From positions 10,354,001-10,418,000 of the forward strand of contig NC_052620.1 of the NCBI RefSeq assembly GCF_016545825.1: DNA of 64,000 nt, in the 5' to 3' direction. The notes beneath the pieces are model-generated. The model was not told the DNA's origin. It did not search any database and was given only the letters and a program-made list of their open reading frames with translations. This stretch comes from Eucalyptus grandis (lineage: Eukaryota; Streptophyta; Magnoliopsida; Myrtales; Myrtaceae). Below are positions 47,985-60,924 of the stretch, in pieces; positions within the stretch are counted from its first letter, which is position 1, and the number at the start of each line of letters is the position of its first letter. The translations under genes were made by a program, and so were the position numbers.

Positions 47985-49465
47985 GGGAGCCGGACACTTG
48001 GAATGCCAAAACTTGGCAAGGATGGACACTTAGGTTGCGTTTGGCAACTTGCCAAATAGTAACAATTTTTGTTCTTTTGTTCCCTGGAGTAAATTTGGAT
48101 TAGAAATTCGTTTAGTAAAATTTTTATTCCTGGAAACAATTTCTATTTTTTTGTTCTCAAAAGTAGTTTTAGAACAGAATTGAGAAGTAAAAAAAAAAAT
48201 TGATTTTTTATTCCCGAGAAAAATTCCAAAATCAAGCCTATCCCTTTTTTTTTTTTTTCCCTTCTTTCTTCTTGTTCTTCTTCCCTCTCTCTTATTCTTC
48301 AACCGCCGCTGGTCACCGGCGACTGGTCCAACAACCTCATCAGAGATTCACCAGGCCAGGGCAAGGTTTGACAAGCTCGCCAATGGCTAGGTGGGACTCA
48401 CCTGGCCACCAGCAAGCCTCGCCTAACTAGGCAAGGCTCGGCCGAGCCTCATCCAGCTACTAGTGAGGCTTGGCTAACGAGGCGCGGCCTTACTGAGGGC
48501 CATCAACACTTCGATGAGGTCATCAGCCCTTGTCTAGCCGGTCGTTAATCTTCCTAAGGCCGATGACCGACAACCCTTGAAGAAGAAGAAGAGAAAGAAA
48601 AGAAAAGAAGAAAAAAGAAAAAGAAAAAGTACTAAAATTATTTAAAAATTAAAAGAAAATGATTTGGATTAGAAATTTTCATAATGATACCAAACGCAAT
48701 TTTATTTCGGGAATAAAAATTTTGGATAGTTACCAAATGGCTTAAAATGCTTAAAAATTATTCTCAGAAACAAAATAAAAAGAATCATTTCTAATTAGAA
48801 GTTGCTTTCGGGAGCATAATGGTTACTAAACACGTCCTTAAGTGCCAAAAGTTACGAAAGTACCACTTAAGTGCCACTTTTTTTGAAAAATTGGACATCC
48901 GAGTGCCAAATCCGGTGAAGGTGATCGAAATACCACGTGGCAACTTTTTAATAATATATCTAGCCTATGTGGCATGTTGGAGAGCTGAGTTAGCGACGGA
49001 GAACCAAAACGACGTTGTCTTTTCTTCTTCTTTAAAAAAAAAAATAATATAAGTATAAATTAAATTAAATTATTTATATTTATAAAAGGAGGAGGAGGAG
49101 GAGGAGGCGGCGAAGGCGAGGGCTCAGCCCTTAGCCACCTGCAACCCTCATCATCATCTTTTTAAAAATATATATATAATTTTTGTTTAAATTTTAATTT
49201 AATTCATTTTTATATGATTATATAACCACATTAGCAAAACAACGTCGTTTTTGCACTTGTCTAGCCACGTCAATGAGCAAAACAACGTTGTTTTGCACTT
49301 GTCTCATCAAAAAATGGCCACATTAGCATTTTGACCGGATTTTCTTACCATTGGCACTTAACTGATCTATTTTGTTTTAATTTTGACACTTAAGTTACTT
49401 TCGTAACTTTTAACACTTAAGTGTCCCCACGTGCCAAGTTTTAACACTCTATATGTTCTTTTGCC
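47985..49465. mobile_element. Mutator-like MITE interrupted by a Harbinger-like element
   Basis: Flanked by the exact 10-bp duplication AGTTCATATC (47975-47984, 49466-49475). Both arms contain, in inverted orientation, the phrases AAAACTTGGCA, GGACACTTA and AAAAGTTACGAAAGTA. The left arm is split by the element at 48033-48837. The centre carries a (GAG)n tract (49087-49112) and AT-rich spacers. No coding content. Confidence 0.85.
48033..48837. mobile_element. PIF/Harbinger-like foldback element nested in a MITE, 805 bp
   Basis: Left end GGTTGCGTTTGGCAAC and reversed right end GGACGTGTTTAGTAACC, with TTA on both sides (48030-48032, 48838-48840). Its removal joins GGACACTTA to AGTGCC and restores the host arm. 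The centre is a C/G-rich block (48300-48560) between T-rich and A-rich arms. Confidence 0.88.
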
Positions 49466-49668
49466 AGTTCATATCACTATACGTATGCCTCAATTTCGAG
49501 CTGATTTCAACCAAAGAATCTACTTTAAAACGAAGTGCACGGAAGGCGAGGCTAAGGTGAACAACTTAGGAGAAGCCCTCATATAGGTTTGAGGCAACCA
49601 AAGAACTGATTTCAAGGGCTTAGCCACCTTTCTATTCCACATTGAGTTGAATGTTGAGGAGACACTTA

Positions 49669-50397
49669 GGCTGCGCATGACAATGCTTCTGTTCCGGGGA
49701 AGAGTTTTTTTTCAAAAATAGTTCTTTTCTATTTCTGTTCCGGGGAACAATTTCTAAGTAAAAAACATGTTTGATAACTACACAAAATTTCTACTCTTGG
49801 AATAGAAAAAGAATAGAAATGATTTTGGTAACGCAACAATTTCTTTTTTGTATTTATTCATTTTTATTCTTGCTTACGGATCGCCGCTATCGGCCATCGA
49901 CCGCTGCCGGAAGCCCATCGGCCACCAACAACCGCCGGTTGTCGGCCACCTCCCGGTGGCCGGGCGGCCAATGGGCTTCCGGCGGCAGTTGGCGGTGACG
50001 ATCGGCGACCGGTGGTCATGCAGCAGCAGTGGCCGGTGGGCTGGCGGTGGCAACAAGTGGCGAGGGGCGGCGGCAGGCGACCGGCGACGGTGGCCGGCGA
50101 CCAATGATCGTCGGCGCAACGATCGGCAGGCGGCCGGCAGCCGGCGACTGGCAAGCGGTGGTGGCTGGCGGTGGGCGGTGGCTCCAAGCGGTTGACGGTG
50201 GCCGCGGCAAGAAAAAGAAATAAAAGAAAAATAAACAAAAAAATTAGCTTATTTCTAGAAATTGTTCCGGAGAACAAAAAATTAGAGAAATTGTTCCTGG
50301 GAACAAATATTTTACCAAACAGGTTTTTGTTATTTTTTTGTTTCAAGAAACAAAAGAACATAAATTAGGAGAAACAGGAGCGTTACCATGCGCTACC
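49669..50397. mobile_element. PIF/Harbinger-like foldback element with a very GC-rich core, 729 bp
   Basis: Ends GGCTGCGCATGACAATGCTT and (reversed) GGTAGCGCATGGTAACGCTC. TTA lies on both sides (49666-49668, 50398-50400). The core 49870-50210 is built from CGGCCACC / GGTGGCCG-type words in both orientations. Open frames on both strands across it (49848-50195, 50361-49864) are low-complexity artefacts. Confidence 0.88.
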
Positions 50398-50400
50398 TTA

Positions 50401-52119
50401 GGTAATCACTTTTATCTTTTTTCATGGAAAATGCAGCAAATCCAATTTTGCCAATAAGATGGAGGTTTTTAAAGATATTTAGGATCCTACGAGTCATCTT
50501 TAGAGGTAATTCTGAGAAATACATTACAACTATATATTTTGAGGTGGGTATGTGCTATTAAAATTGTATTACATAAAAAAAAAAATGGTTAATACGAGGA
50601 TCCGATCCTATCTGCCCTTCTGACAACTCTACCATAAAGAAACTAGGTTTTTCTCTTCTATGGTTATCCCTTTAGAAGGAGAGTTTCTCTCTCTGCATGA
50701 GAGAGTTCTCTCCACTTGGTGGTGCTGCGTCTTGTGCGGTAAAGATCTCTGTCTTTATCATACTTTCACCACTTAAAATCCATGGATCCGGTCTTCTTTT
50801 CAGAGTCGTTTTGCCCACTCTTTCACCGTTACATAATCGTTTATACTCGCCTCTTCCTTAATTTATCTTTACAAAGTTGATTTTGCTACGGTTGAATTGC
50901 AACTTCAGTCATCTTTCACGCTTTAATTCTTCTTTATATCATCTGTTGTTACGTCCCTCTCTGTCATTTACTTGCTCTCACCTCTAATCTGCTTTTCTTC
51001 ATCTCATCTACAATCCTTCATCAATGTGGATTTAGATCCATGGTTTGATCATGACAGGTGATGCCAAGGTACTTGGAGTCCATCATAGAGTTATTGGCAT
51101 TGTGCTAAAGACCGCCTATTTCATTAAACAATTTGAAAAGACCCAAAACAGTTCCTTTTTTTCAAATTTTTTCCGCCTAGAACCCCTCTTCAAATATACT
51201 ACCTCCTACCTCTAGACAAAAACACGAAAGTTCACGAGACTTTAAGGGAAATAAAACAAAAGTCGTAAATCTTATATATGGAATACAATCAAATCCTAAA
51301 AACTTCTAATTAGTTCAATTAAGCTCTAAACTTTCTTCTTCTTCTTTTGACAGGAGCCATAAACTTTCTTCAAAGGTGGACAATCAAGTGTCTTGATGAA
51401 TAGTACCCAAATTACCTACTCGAAAATTGCTTATGTAGCACCTTAAATTGCACTTTTTAATTTATATTAGAACTGAATTGCATTTTTCAATAAGAGTTGA
51501 GAACTTGATTGAATCGATTGAAAGTTTTATAACTCAATCACAGTTTGTAAACAAAACTTGGCAATTTTGGTGCAATTTTCCCACTTTAAATAGTTTTCCT
51601 ATGTTGAATTCCTCATTTTTTTCAGGTTTGATTCACAATGCTGACTTTACACAATCACTTGAAGTTGAGGCTAAATGTTGAGGCTAAATATAGTTCTAAA
51701 ACATTACTTCCTATTTCTTAAGAGGGAAAAAGTCACTAGAAATTCACAATTATACTTACTGGGATACATTTTCCTTAAGCTTCTTTTTGTGACATAGAAA
51801 ACTCCAAAGTTATCCTCATGTGACACAATTTCCCTATACTATTTTTTGACACAAAAACTCCAAACTTACGCCCGTGAAACACATTTACCATCGATCATAA
51901 CAAATAAAAGTCACTTGATACACACTCATTTATCAACCTGATCGAGATTAACATTACATCTTCACAAACAAAACTGTCACCAAATTACAACCTCCATAGT
52001 CTAAAAACTTGGATCATTAAGATAAAACAACCTCTCAAGCTAGTTAATCCATAAAGAATCAAGTAACAAAGTCAACAATCTCAGATGAAACAATCAAAGA
52101 GGCAATCGTTAAGGTAGTG
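50401..52119. other. No gene seen
   Basis: 50645-50820 is a diverged copy of 36110-36270, and 50860-51030 resembles part of 38100-38260. The rest is AT-rich with short frames only. Confidence 0.5.
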
Positions 52120-52474
52120 GAGTCAATAAAGAATCGATAATTGTTGAGTAGTTAGGTCAATGACCGTCGGGTAGTTAAGTGGATAACCATCAAATAGAGT
52201 CAATAATCATGGCTATAGTCATTTGTGTAATTGTTGATTGTGGGTTATAGATATCCAAAGTGTACTTCCTATAAAGACTCCCCATATTAATCACACAACT
52301 CAACATTCTTCTTCAAATTTATCTTTATTTTTACTTTCATGCAATTTACATGGTTGACAGCAATTACCTCCAGTCTTAGAACATTCAATTTTCTTGTCAA
52401 TCCGCGTTTTGTCCAAAAATCAACAAAGGATCCTTCACAACCTTTGTCAATTTCCATATCAATCCGTTCATATT

Positions 52475-52903
52475 TGAAGGCTTTATTAGTATTGGGCTTA
52501 AGGCCCGTCCGCCCAAATTGGGCCCAGAAAGCCCGGCCCACGGGAATAGGGCCCGTGGAAGGAGAGAGGTATAAAAGGGAGGAGAGAGAGAGAAAAAGAC
52601 ACCGTTTTGTTTAAAGAAAAAGATGTACATTTTTCTCTCAACGCTCTCTCTCTCTCTTGTTGTTCTTCAAAGCGAAACCAGTGAAACGCTCGAAGGATTT
52701 TGCCTCCTCGGATTGAACAGGACCTAGTTTATCTTCCTCCATTGGCGTTGGTGTTTAATCTGTGGCTAACAAGGTACGCTCGAATCCGTGGTGTGCTTTA
52801 CGATCGGTGATACGTGTTGTTTTCCCGGGCTCGTCTTCCGCATTGATTTAGGAGTTCGATTTAGTGTCGAATCCGGTTTTTCGGGGATCAGTCATTCCCA
52901 ACA
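52475..52903 (+). mobile_element. Solo LTR of a copia-type element, 429 bp
   Basis: Begins TGAAGGC and ends CCCAACA. The exact duplication ATATT lies at 52470-52474 and 52904-52908. A TATAAAA box (52570-52576) is followed by a CT-rich start region, as expected of an LTR promoter. Copy A lacks it. Confidence 0.88.
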
Positions 52904-53213
52904 ATATTTTTTAAGATATTCCGTCGACACTTTCAGCAAAACAAGTTCTTTACATAGTTGATTTGCACTGGCTAACTCGAATTTCTTTATGGCATCTTGT
53001 TGTTTCTACTCTCTTTGTTATGAACTTGCTCTCGTTTCCCACCTGTTTTTTTCATCTCATCTACAATCCTTCATCGACAAGGTAGGCTACCTCATTTGGT
53101 ACGAATCTAAAGAAGGCCTCTGGGATTGATCATCTCATGCTGGAGAATGAGGATCCATTCAATCCAGAGTCGCTGCATATAAGACAAGCGATTTCATCGA
53201 AGGTGGTGAACGA

Positions 53214-53274
53214 ACGTGATTAGCGAATCTTACCAAAAAAAAAAAAAAAAAAAAAAAAAAACGTGATTAGCGAA
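53214..53274 (+). mobile_element. Minimal non-LTR retroposition: 7 nt plus (A)26 between 14-bp target duplications
   Basis: ACGTGATTAGCGAA occurs at 53214-53227 and again at 53261-53274. Between them are TCTTACC and 26 A. Copy A has a single site (ACGTGCTAAGCGA at about 38381). This is the signature of L1-type target-primed reverse transcription stopped almost at once. Confidence 0.85.
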
Positions 53275-55974
53275 GGTGCACCGACGCCTTGCGGAAGAGG
53301 TTGCTTTCTTTGTGTCGGTGAAAACGAAGGATGAGGCCATATCACTTGCCGTACGCAATTGCATGTGCAAGCGGAAAAATAATCCCCATTAAAAAAACAA
53401 AACCTGTCCATTTCACGTACAATCACATACGAGAAATTACTTGAGAAAAAAAAATCAATGTGTATGGGTGTAACATCGGGTGCATACTATAATGTCTTAA
53501 GAGTGAGGTACGGACGAGAAGTCATTATATTTTGAGATTTCGAAAAATATGTTTCAATATAAATAAAATATTTAGGGTGTGTTTTTTTTTTTTTTGTTAT
53601 TATTCACGCACAAAATGTAAAACATCATCCAATTAAAAAAAAACAACTAAAAAAAACAATTATGTGTCATTTTATGTGGCAACATTTGTACCGTGAAAAG
53701 TTTAGATGTTTTCTAAGGCCGGACTATACGTCATTAATTTGTTAACAACAACTTCATCAAAACAAAGTTCAGCTTGCACTACAATCTTCATGCAATTTCT
53801 GAAGTGATTGCGCAACATGGGAGGGGATAAATTTTACTCCAATTAAAAGTGAATAGAGGGGAAGATGAATGGAAGATAAGTGTAAATGACTATTCCCTCT
53901 CTTTCTCTTCCATTTATTGTTTCTTTTTCATATTGTTGAAATATAATTTCGCTCAAGTTATTTGATAAAAATAAACCATTAATTGTGTGTTTGTAAACTG
54001 TCATAAATAAAAATTTCTAATCTTATATGTAACTTTTATGGAACATAACGATTTTGTTTTCATCTCATGATTAAAGTCACTCATTTGATTTTAGTCATGA
54101 CTGGCGCATCAAACTCAGTTGCGAGGGACATTTCTGTCAGTTTTGGTTGAAGGGCATTTTCGTCATTTGGTGAGAGCGTCGGGGTTGTATTCACGATTTG
54201 GTCAACTTTTCTTTTTCCCCGAATGTTAAGATCATATTCCTAATTTATCTTGGATGAACCAAATCCAAAGAAAGTCTAGATTCACTCATCTTGCTCTCCA
54301 AGGATTAGTGATATTTGCATTCTTATTTGGCTGAGGGGTCTTCTCAATTGTGAGGAAAGCAAACCGTGGATAAAAGGAAGTGAAGTGAAAAGATTGAAAT
54401 ATCTATGGAAACTTTATTTTTGGGAAGAGACCGTATGGAGCTACAGAGGGAAATTAGACCTTTGATGCGTGAATGGGCAAGCGATTTGGAGACTGAGAAA
54501 TTTTATGGTTAATTGTATGGACATGGTGTGATAAGTCAAAAATGGAAGATGTGTAAAAGATGAAGGATGTGAGAGGTTCACTATCGAAGTGTAAAGGCAC
54601 AAGATATCAATCAAGGATAAAAGAACCGGGATGAATGTTGGTTCACCACCAAGGCGTAGGGGAATTCTTCACTTGCCAAGGATAAAAAGCTGTTTGATTC
54701 ACCAACAACGACGACGATAGTGGATAAAGAATTAGGATAAATATTTACTCACATAGAAGAATTTTCATATATTCATCAAATCGGTCTTGCAACTAAGAAC
54801 TATTCTCCATTTATAGAGGAACTAAAACATAGGAAATAGACCAACAAAGAAGAGACATGGGAACTACCCAAATATTAAAGACATGTGAACTAGAAAATGC
54901 ATTAATTACATGAAGAATTGAAAACTTGACTCTTTAGTCTTGTGGTTTACTTTCCAAAATATCCACCAGTTCTTGGAAGTTCTACTAATAATCAAGGAAA
55001 TCACTCAAAACAACCTCCTATTGATATGATGTTGAGTTGCATTGACATCAACAACTATACTAATGAATCGATAACTTAAAACCTGATCAGTAAGGAAGCA
55101 GCTCCTTACTCGATCGTTCGATAGTCAATCGGTAACCATTTTTGTGTATTGATATCTTGATCAATATTCTTCACTTCGACATCTTCATGTTGGACCTATC
55201 AAACCAAGTTATGAACAAAATATGTCTGACTTGAGTGAGCATTTATTTTGCTGGGCTCGTCGATGGAATCATGTTGGAACTTAAGGATTGTTCCATAAAA
55301 TCGGATGCTATCGTATTTACCTCCAATTTCTTATGTATGTCTCCTCGCTATAGGAGGACAAGAGGGGAGTCAGCCGAAGATATATTCAGCTGGCAAAACT
55401 CCTAGACAAAACCATATATTCAGAGATACAATGGCCTGATCACCTCGCTTGACTCCATCTCATTTTGGACTCAATCACACATCGTCGTCTTCACTTAAAT
55501 CATCATCGTAGCTGTCTTCGCTTCAAGAACAGTCCAATCCGAGCTCAACCTCCTAGCTTGCCTTGCCATCATAAACTAGATGTTGTTTCTTTGTAGTTCT
55601 TTGTGGACCTTACAAGTCGTGCAAAATTGGACAACCAGCTCATTGTCCGGCCACATAAGATCGGTCCATCACCTGTCCAAACACGCCGTTTATCTTGTTT
55701 GCTATAGCGTCACTGTTTGCTCGTGGCTATCATCCACTGGCAGTTGTTGATCAGGTTGCTGTCTTCATCAAATATTGCTCAATTTTATTGTTTTGGTATT
55801 GTGCATGATAATAGAGATTTACATGTTCGAGGAAAAAAAAATTGGAAAGAGAAAAGGTACCAATAGATTAACGACGGGCACTAATGTAGTTGATAAATAA
55901 TTAACCAAGTTGCAATTGGTAGGGCAGGGGAGAGTCCACGCGAATTATTCATGCCTGCTTAGCAATTCAGGATG

Positions 55975-56140
55975 GTCACAACAGCCTTATTTCTGCTGTC
56001 CATGCCCTCAGCGATCCGAATTTTGTTTCATGGTCATCTTCTGGTTCTCTTGTTTTGGGTGGTTGATCCACAATCACCAGAGCTAGTTCATTTTTTGGTT
56101 CTACTTTGATTTGCTTGTTTCATCAGCCATTGTAATTTTT
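55975..56140 (-). pseudogene. Copy B of the short acceptor-preceded frame, frameshifted
   Basis: Starts MADETS, then a one-base loss brings a stop. The remainder aligns base by base with 41179-41343 on the minus strand. The acceptor-like TTTTTTACAG is kept upstream. Confidence 0.25.
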
Positions 56141-57843
56141 GCATACTGCTTTGAAATCTGTAAAAAATAAAGAAGATGCCATACAGACCAAATAAGAGAG
56201 AGAGAGAGACGTGACTAACATGCGATTGATGATGACGATGATGATATATATGAGAGGCAAGAAACGCTAAAAAAAACTCTTCTCTATAATTTAGCAAGAT
56301 TTTCGTGTTCATGACATCCTACGAAGTATCAAAATTACTTTTTTATAACCTTGTTTTATCTCGAATTGTTCTCCAATCTGCTCCCCAAATCATACATTGC
56401 AATTATGCTTGATGCACGAGTTCAGACCTCGCCCTATAGTCTTACAAACCTTTCCTTTTCACCTCCGGCCATGCATGCTTCACGTTAGCATCGTTGATGA
56501 ATTATTCTGGCACCACTTTGGAGAGAAGCATTGCAACGACGAAAATTAAGCATACAAATCCCAGATCAGTAGACCTTTACAAAGATTTACTAATTTAGGA
56601 AAAATAACATAAGAAAGCAGAGAGATGAGAATTCAAGAGAACGACCACATAAATTTATAGATGAGCGTGGATAAGAAAGATCAATTCTAAGATGGAAGGT
56701 CTACATTCGTTTAAGGAGTCTCCATTAAGGGTGGATATGCTTTTACATTATCAGGCATGTGTTTTAAAATATTCTCATTTATCCTTTTGGTGAAAGATCA
56801 ATATAGGCATATATCTGATTTCTTTTATAGGAAAATAATTTCATGGGTCTAAAATATTTGAGGCATGCTAGCTAAAAATACTCCGAAAATCTAAGACAAA
56901 ATATCAATGCACACAAATTCTGTGAATATGGTTTTGTTGCACAGGATCAATACATGCTTAAATTGAATTTGATTTTAAGTGGTTTCAATTACTTAATGAT
57001 TGTCGAATGCAGAATCATAAATCTTTTTATTTTTATATTTTTTACACTATCCTCTCTCCCCCTACGTTCCTTCTCATGGTTTGCTGGCATGGGGAACGAG
57101 ATTTGTTGCTTCTAAGCACTAAGAATAACCATAATTATGTTTTTCCATTAGCACACCCTAATTGAACGCATGTTTTGTCGTGTACTAGTAAAGAATCAAA
57201 TTAATATCGTTACACTGCGGGTGGATGTTCGTGACATAAGCAAGTTGTAATATATAATAAAGAAGGGAAATAAAAGGGCCGGGTTAAAATATGCTCGTCT
57301 CCACACATCCTGGCCTATGATAGTCAACTCTAATTTATTAAAACATATATTAATTGTAATAGATTTTAGATTTTTTAGTAATTTTTCCGAAGAATAAAGA
57401 TATATTAACATGTGGAATAGACGACCTGCAATGATGGTGCCTAGGGGTATGGGGCTAATATTCCCAGTGGCCGAAGGGTACTCGCTTGCAAAAGTGGCGC
57501 ATGTATCTTGTGTTGGTGAATGAATTCTCAACCTCTAGCAAATTGGTGCATCTGCAGTGATTAAGGTCGTCCACCTTAGATATCTAAGTCCATAAGTTGA
57601 TTGTAGTGCCGAATATATGATGTACCTTACAGCATTAAGTATTTGGACATTCCATGGCATGTTTGGAAGCTTAATTAAAAAAAAAAAAAAAAAAAAGAAG
57701 CCCCAAACTTTAGGTTCAATCTTAATTTTGTCTCGAATTTTTTTTTTGTTTAAAAAAATCACAATATTTCACTATAATGTCAAATTTGCCACTGTGTCCA
57801 AAAATCATGCCAATTTTTTTCAAAATTATCAACATCATGGTTA

Positions 57844-58340
57844 GGTGGGATTTGTTTAGTAACACTCCAATTCCTTTATATTTCTATTTTTTTTATTCCC
57901 AATAACATATTAATAACCGGAGAATAGATTTGGGAAACAAGAAATAGAAAAAGGTTATTTTTTTGTTCCTTAGAACAATTTCTAAAACAAGTCATTTTGT
58001 TTTGTTTTTTCTTCTTCTTCTTTTTCCATTTCTTCTTCCCCTGGTGACCGAGCCTCGACGATGGCTAGTGACCGGCCAAAGATGATGCCAGCCATGGCGG
58101 TGGCCGACGACCGGCCAAAGAGAAAATTAAAAATTAAAAATTAAAATTAAAATATTAAAAAATTAAAAAAAAAAAAAAATTATACAAATTTACCAAATGT
58201 GTTTCTTTCTTTTTTTTTTACTCTAGGAATAAAAATTTTGTGCGCTTACCAAACGCGTTTTTCTGTTCAAAAATTATTTCGTCGGAACAAAATAAATTTT
58301 TTCTATTTCTGTTTCCTAGAACAATTTTTGAACAGAAACA
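57844..58340. mobile_element. PIF/Harbinger-like foldback element, copy B
   Basis: Starts GGTGGGATTTGTTTAGTAAC after an intact TTA (57841-57843) and is homologous to 44937-45503. The right end is indistinct. Confidence 0.6.
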
Positions 58341-58384
58341 TTACCGAACCAAAAATCACGAAAACAGGCAAAACGGTCCAAAGG

Positions 58385-59003
58385 TAGGTTGAATCTAAAA
58401 TGGTCATGGGCAACACATTTGGCCTCTACCGGAGGCATGCCACTCACCAAAACACTCAACTCGACAAGATGAACCCAAATATGTGATCAAAATCAAGTTT
58501 CAACGGATAAAATTTTCAAAACAAGGCAAATTGCTCATGTTCAAGTTCTAGGCTATGAAGGCTCTAATACCAATTGTTGGCTGTCAAAGCAGCATCGCAA
58601 GATCAACATAGCTAGAAACTCGAACATATCGAAGGAGACGATGGAGATTTGCGTACTTGATTTGAAATTGATCGTTCTTTATGCAGAATAACGACGATTC
58701 GACTCTCAGGTTCTTCTCCTCTATAACCCTCAAATCCTGACACAATGAGATCATCCCTCAAGGCTTCCTTATGTGAGGTAAAAGTGTGATCATGGAAGTA
58801 GGAGGGTTAAAAAGGGATCTTATTGCTATTTATAAAATTTTCAGTCAGGTCTTATCATCTTAGGTCCAGGCCCAACTTGGCTCATATAAGCCAAGCTCAT
58901 ATTCGACTATTAAGAAACTTTATGTCTTACTTATTAGACTAATCCAATAAAACAGTAAATTATAACCTCAATTAATATAGTCCATATTAGGAAAATTGTT
59001 ACA
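58385..59003 (-). mobile_element. Partial copia element: LTR, primer site and leader, minus strand
   Basis: The LTR spans 58575-59003 (plus-strand ends TGTTGGC and TTGTTACA) and is related to the solo LTR at 43754. Directly to its left, 58560-58574 reads on the minus strand ATTGGTATTAGAGCC, a primer-binding site for initiator tRNA-Met (consensus TGGTATCAGAGC). About 175 bp of leader follows and then the element stops. No matching second LTR was found. Confidence 0.78.
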
Positions 59004-60507
59004 TAAGATTCTCATGGTAATGACTAAAGTAGCTAATCCGGCCGTCCCTCCCCACCCAATATGTTTCTAGCAAACCATAAAGAAAGAAGAAAAGAAACTA
59101 GACGAATTATTGGTATAATTCCACTAACAAAACCCACGGCGGAAACCGACTGCCAAGCACCCGTGAAACGCTTTTCAAAACAACAGTCAACATCATGTGT
59201 ACATCGCACAAAAGGACGACGATCAGGCCGACTTCTCCTTGGAAAAGGAAATTCGTGTGATTCGATCAACCAAGTCCAACTTGGACTTTCACGTTTCTTG
59301 ACATTGACTTCAACATGAATCAAGGAAAGTGGAGCTTTTCTAGCCTAATGGTGGGGCTTTTGGGACGGTAGGGACCGTCGAATTTCAGCCACGCATTTTC
59401 ATGGAGGAAATTAGAAGATGGGTTCCAGTTGTTTCAATTATTTATTATTTTGTTGTTGACTTCCATTGCTTCCTATTTTCTTGGCTTAACTTAGGATTAG
59501 ATTAGAGGATTTAAAAAGGCCAAAGAAGCACTAATTTGAAAGGGAAACTCTCACAAATCTCATTACGTGGAATTTTTTGAATATGAAGGTTGTAAAAAAA
59601 AATTAAATACTGAAATATAGATAACCACAAATCACAAGTAGAAAAATATAATCACTAGCTAAAAAGAAATCATTAATGATAAATTGGTAGACAAAAAAAA
59701 TTGCTTGTTGATTTGAATCTCGTAAATGAAGATATGTAAAGACCTAAAACATGTCAAGATTACATGAGTCAAAGCTAAAGTTAGAATAAAAAGAAACAAT
59801 TTTCAATCAAATTCCATATAAAGTTCTTTTTTGTGTTATTAAGTTTCATTTAATTGCGAAAAATATCCCCCAAATCTTTTCTTTGGTCAGAGAATAATAT
59901 TCACTGTTTTAGAGAATAATATTCACTATTTTAAATATTGCAAGTTAAAACTTTTGAGTCTACTTAAATATTCACTACTTATTCACCTTAAATATTTTTT
60001 TCACCGGTCAAATGAGTCTCGCATTTCCATCTTTTAACACTTGTGGCTGACATTGCACTGTCCGTTTTATGAAATAACAGCACCATTTTCTACTCATTTC
60101 CCTTTCTTTTATTACTTGGCCGACTCCAGTAGCAAAGAAAATTATGTGCCCATCCTTCCTTTTCTTTTTTTCCTTTTCAATTTCCATGACAGTAGTCCTT
60201 GTATTTCACATTACCGATTAATTTTACCACTTTGATTTGGCCCAGGTTTTATTCAATTGGCTCAAACTCAAGACATAAAATATTCTCTTTTTTACCTTCA
60301 CAGATGCTCTACTTTAAAATATTTTATGAACACATACACAGTTCTAACAGTCAGCATCCTTAGTTTAAAGCATTTTTGTATTAGGAAATTTACCATTACA
60401 ATATGATATAAAAAGATTCATCAACAAAGTGTACTCGCACCATTACCTCTCATTGGCAAAGTCGATAAGAGAATCAAAGAAAAATTATGTGTTTGCCACG
60501 TGCTTGC
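59004..60507. other. No gene seen
   Basis: 59030-59400 is GC-richer with several TTGAC/GTCAA words (W-box-like) and unrelated open frames on both strands. 59500-60450 is AT-rich. No protein family recognised. Confidence 0.45.
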
Positions 60508-60510
60508 TTA

Positions 60511-60924
60511 GGACGAGGATGATAACAAATCCTATGGAAACCAATTCCCAGCCAAAAATAGATTTTTGTATTTTTATTCCCTAAATGAGTTCCTGAATAA
60601 AAATACGTGTTTGATAACGAAATAAAAATTATGTTATTAGAACAGAAATTCATTTGACAATGACATAGAATTTCTCCCTATCGGGTGGCCAATGGCCAAC
60701 TAATAATGAGGGTAAGCGATGAGAAAAGTTTTTATTTCTTAATTTGGTTTTAGAAATAGAAAAGTAGAAAATTTTTGGATTCTCCAAACCTATTTCTAAA
60801 CTAAAAACTTGTTTTAAAAATTAAAAAAAGAAATTGTATTACTAAATGGATTTTTACTCCAAACTTATTCTCGACAATAGAAAAATAGAAAAACAAATAA
60901 ACAAAATGGTTATCATACCCACAT
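60511..60924. mobile_element. PIF/Harbinger-like MITE, 414 bp
   Basis: Left GGACGAGGATGATAAC, reversed right ATGTGGGTATGATAAC, TTA on both sides (60508-60510, 60925-60927). Inverted AT-rich arms with AAAATAGAT/TCTATTTTTC-type words. Confidence 0.6.

Larger units (their letters stand above)
52120..58340. repeat. Segmental duplication, copy B
   Basis: Direct-orientation homologue of 37690-45503. Insertions specific to this copy are a solo LTR (52475-52903) and a poly-A retroposition (53228-53260). About 100 bp near 54070-54170 have no counterpart in copy A. Confidence 0.92.

Noticed and set aside
49848..50361. 115- and 165-codon frames on opposite strands
   Set aside because: Both read through the GC-rich palindromic core and A-rich arm of a foldback element.
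50580..50640. Possible tRNA-like GGATCCGATCC segment
   Set aside because: No cloverleaf can be built around it; arm spacing does not fit.
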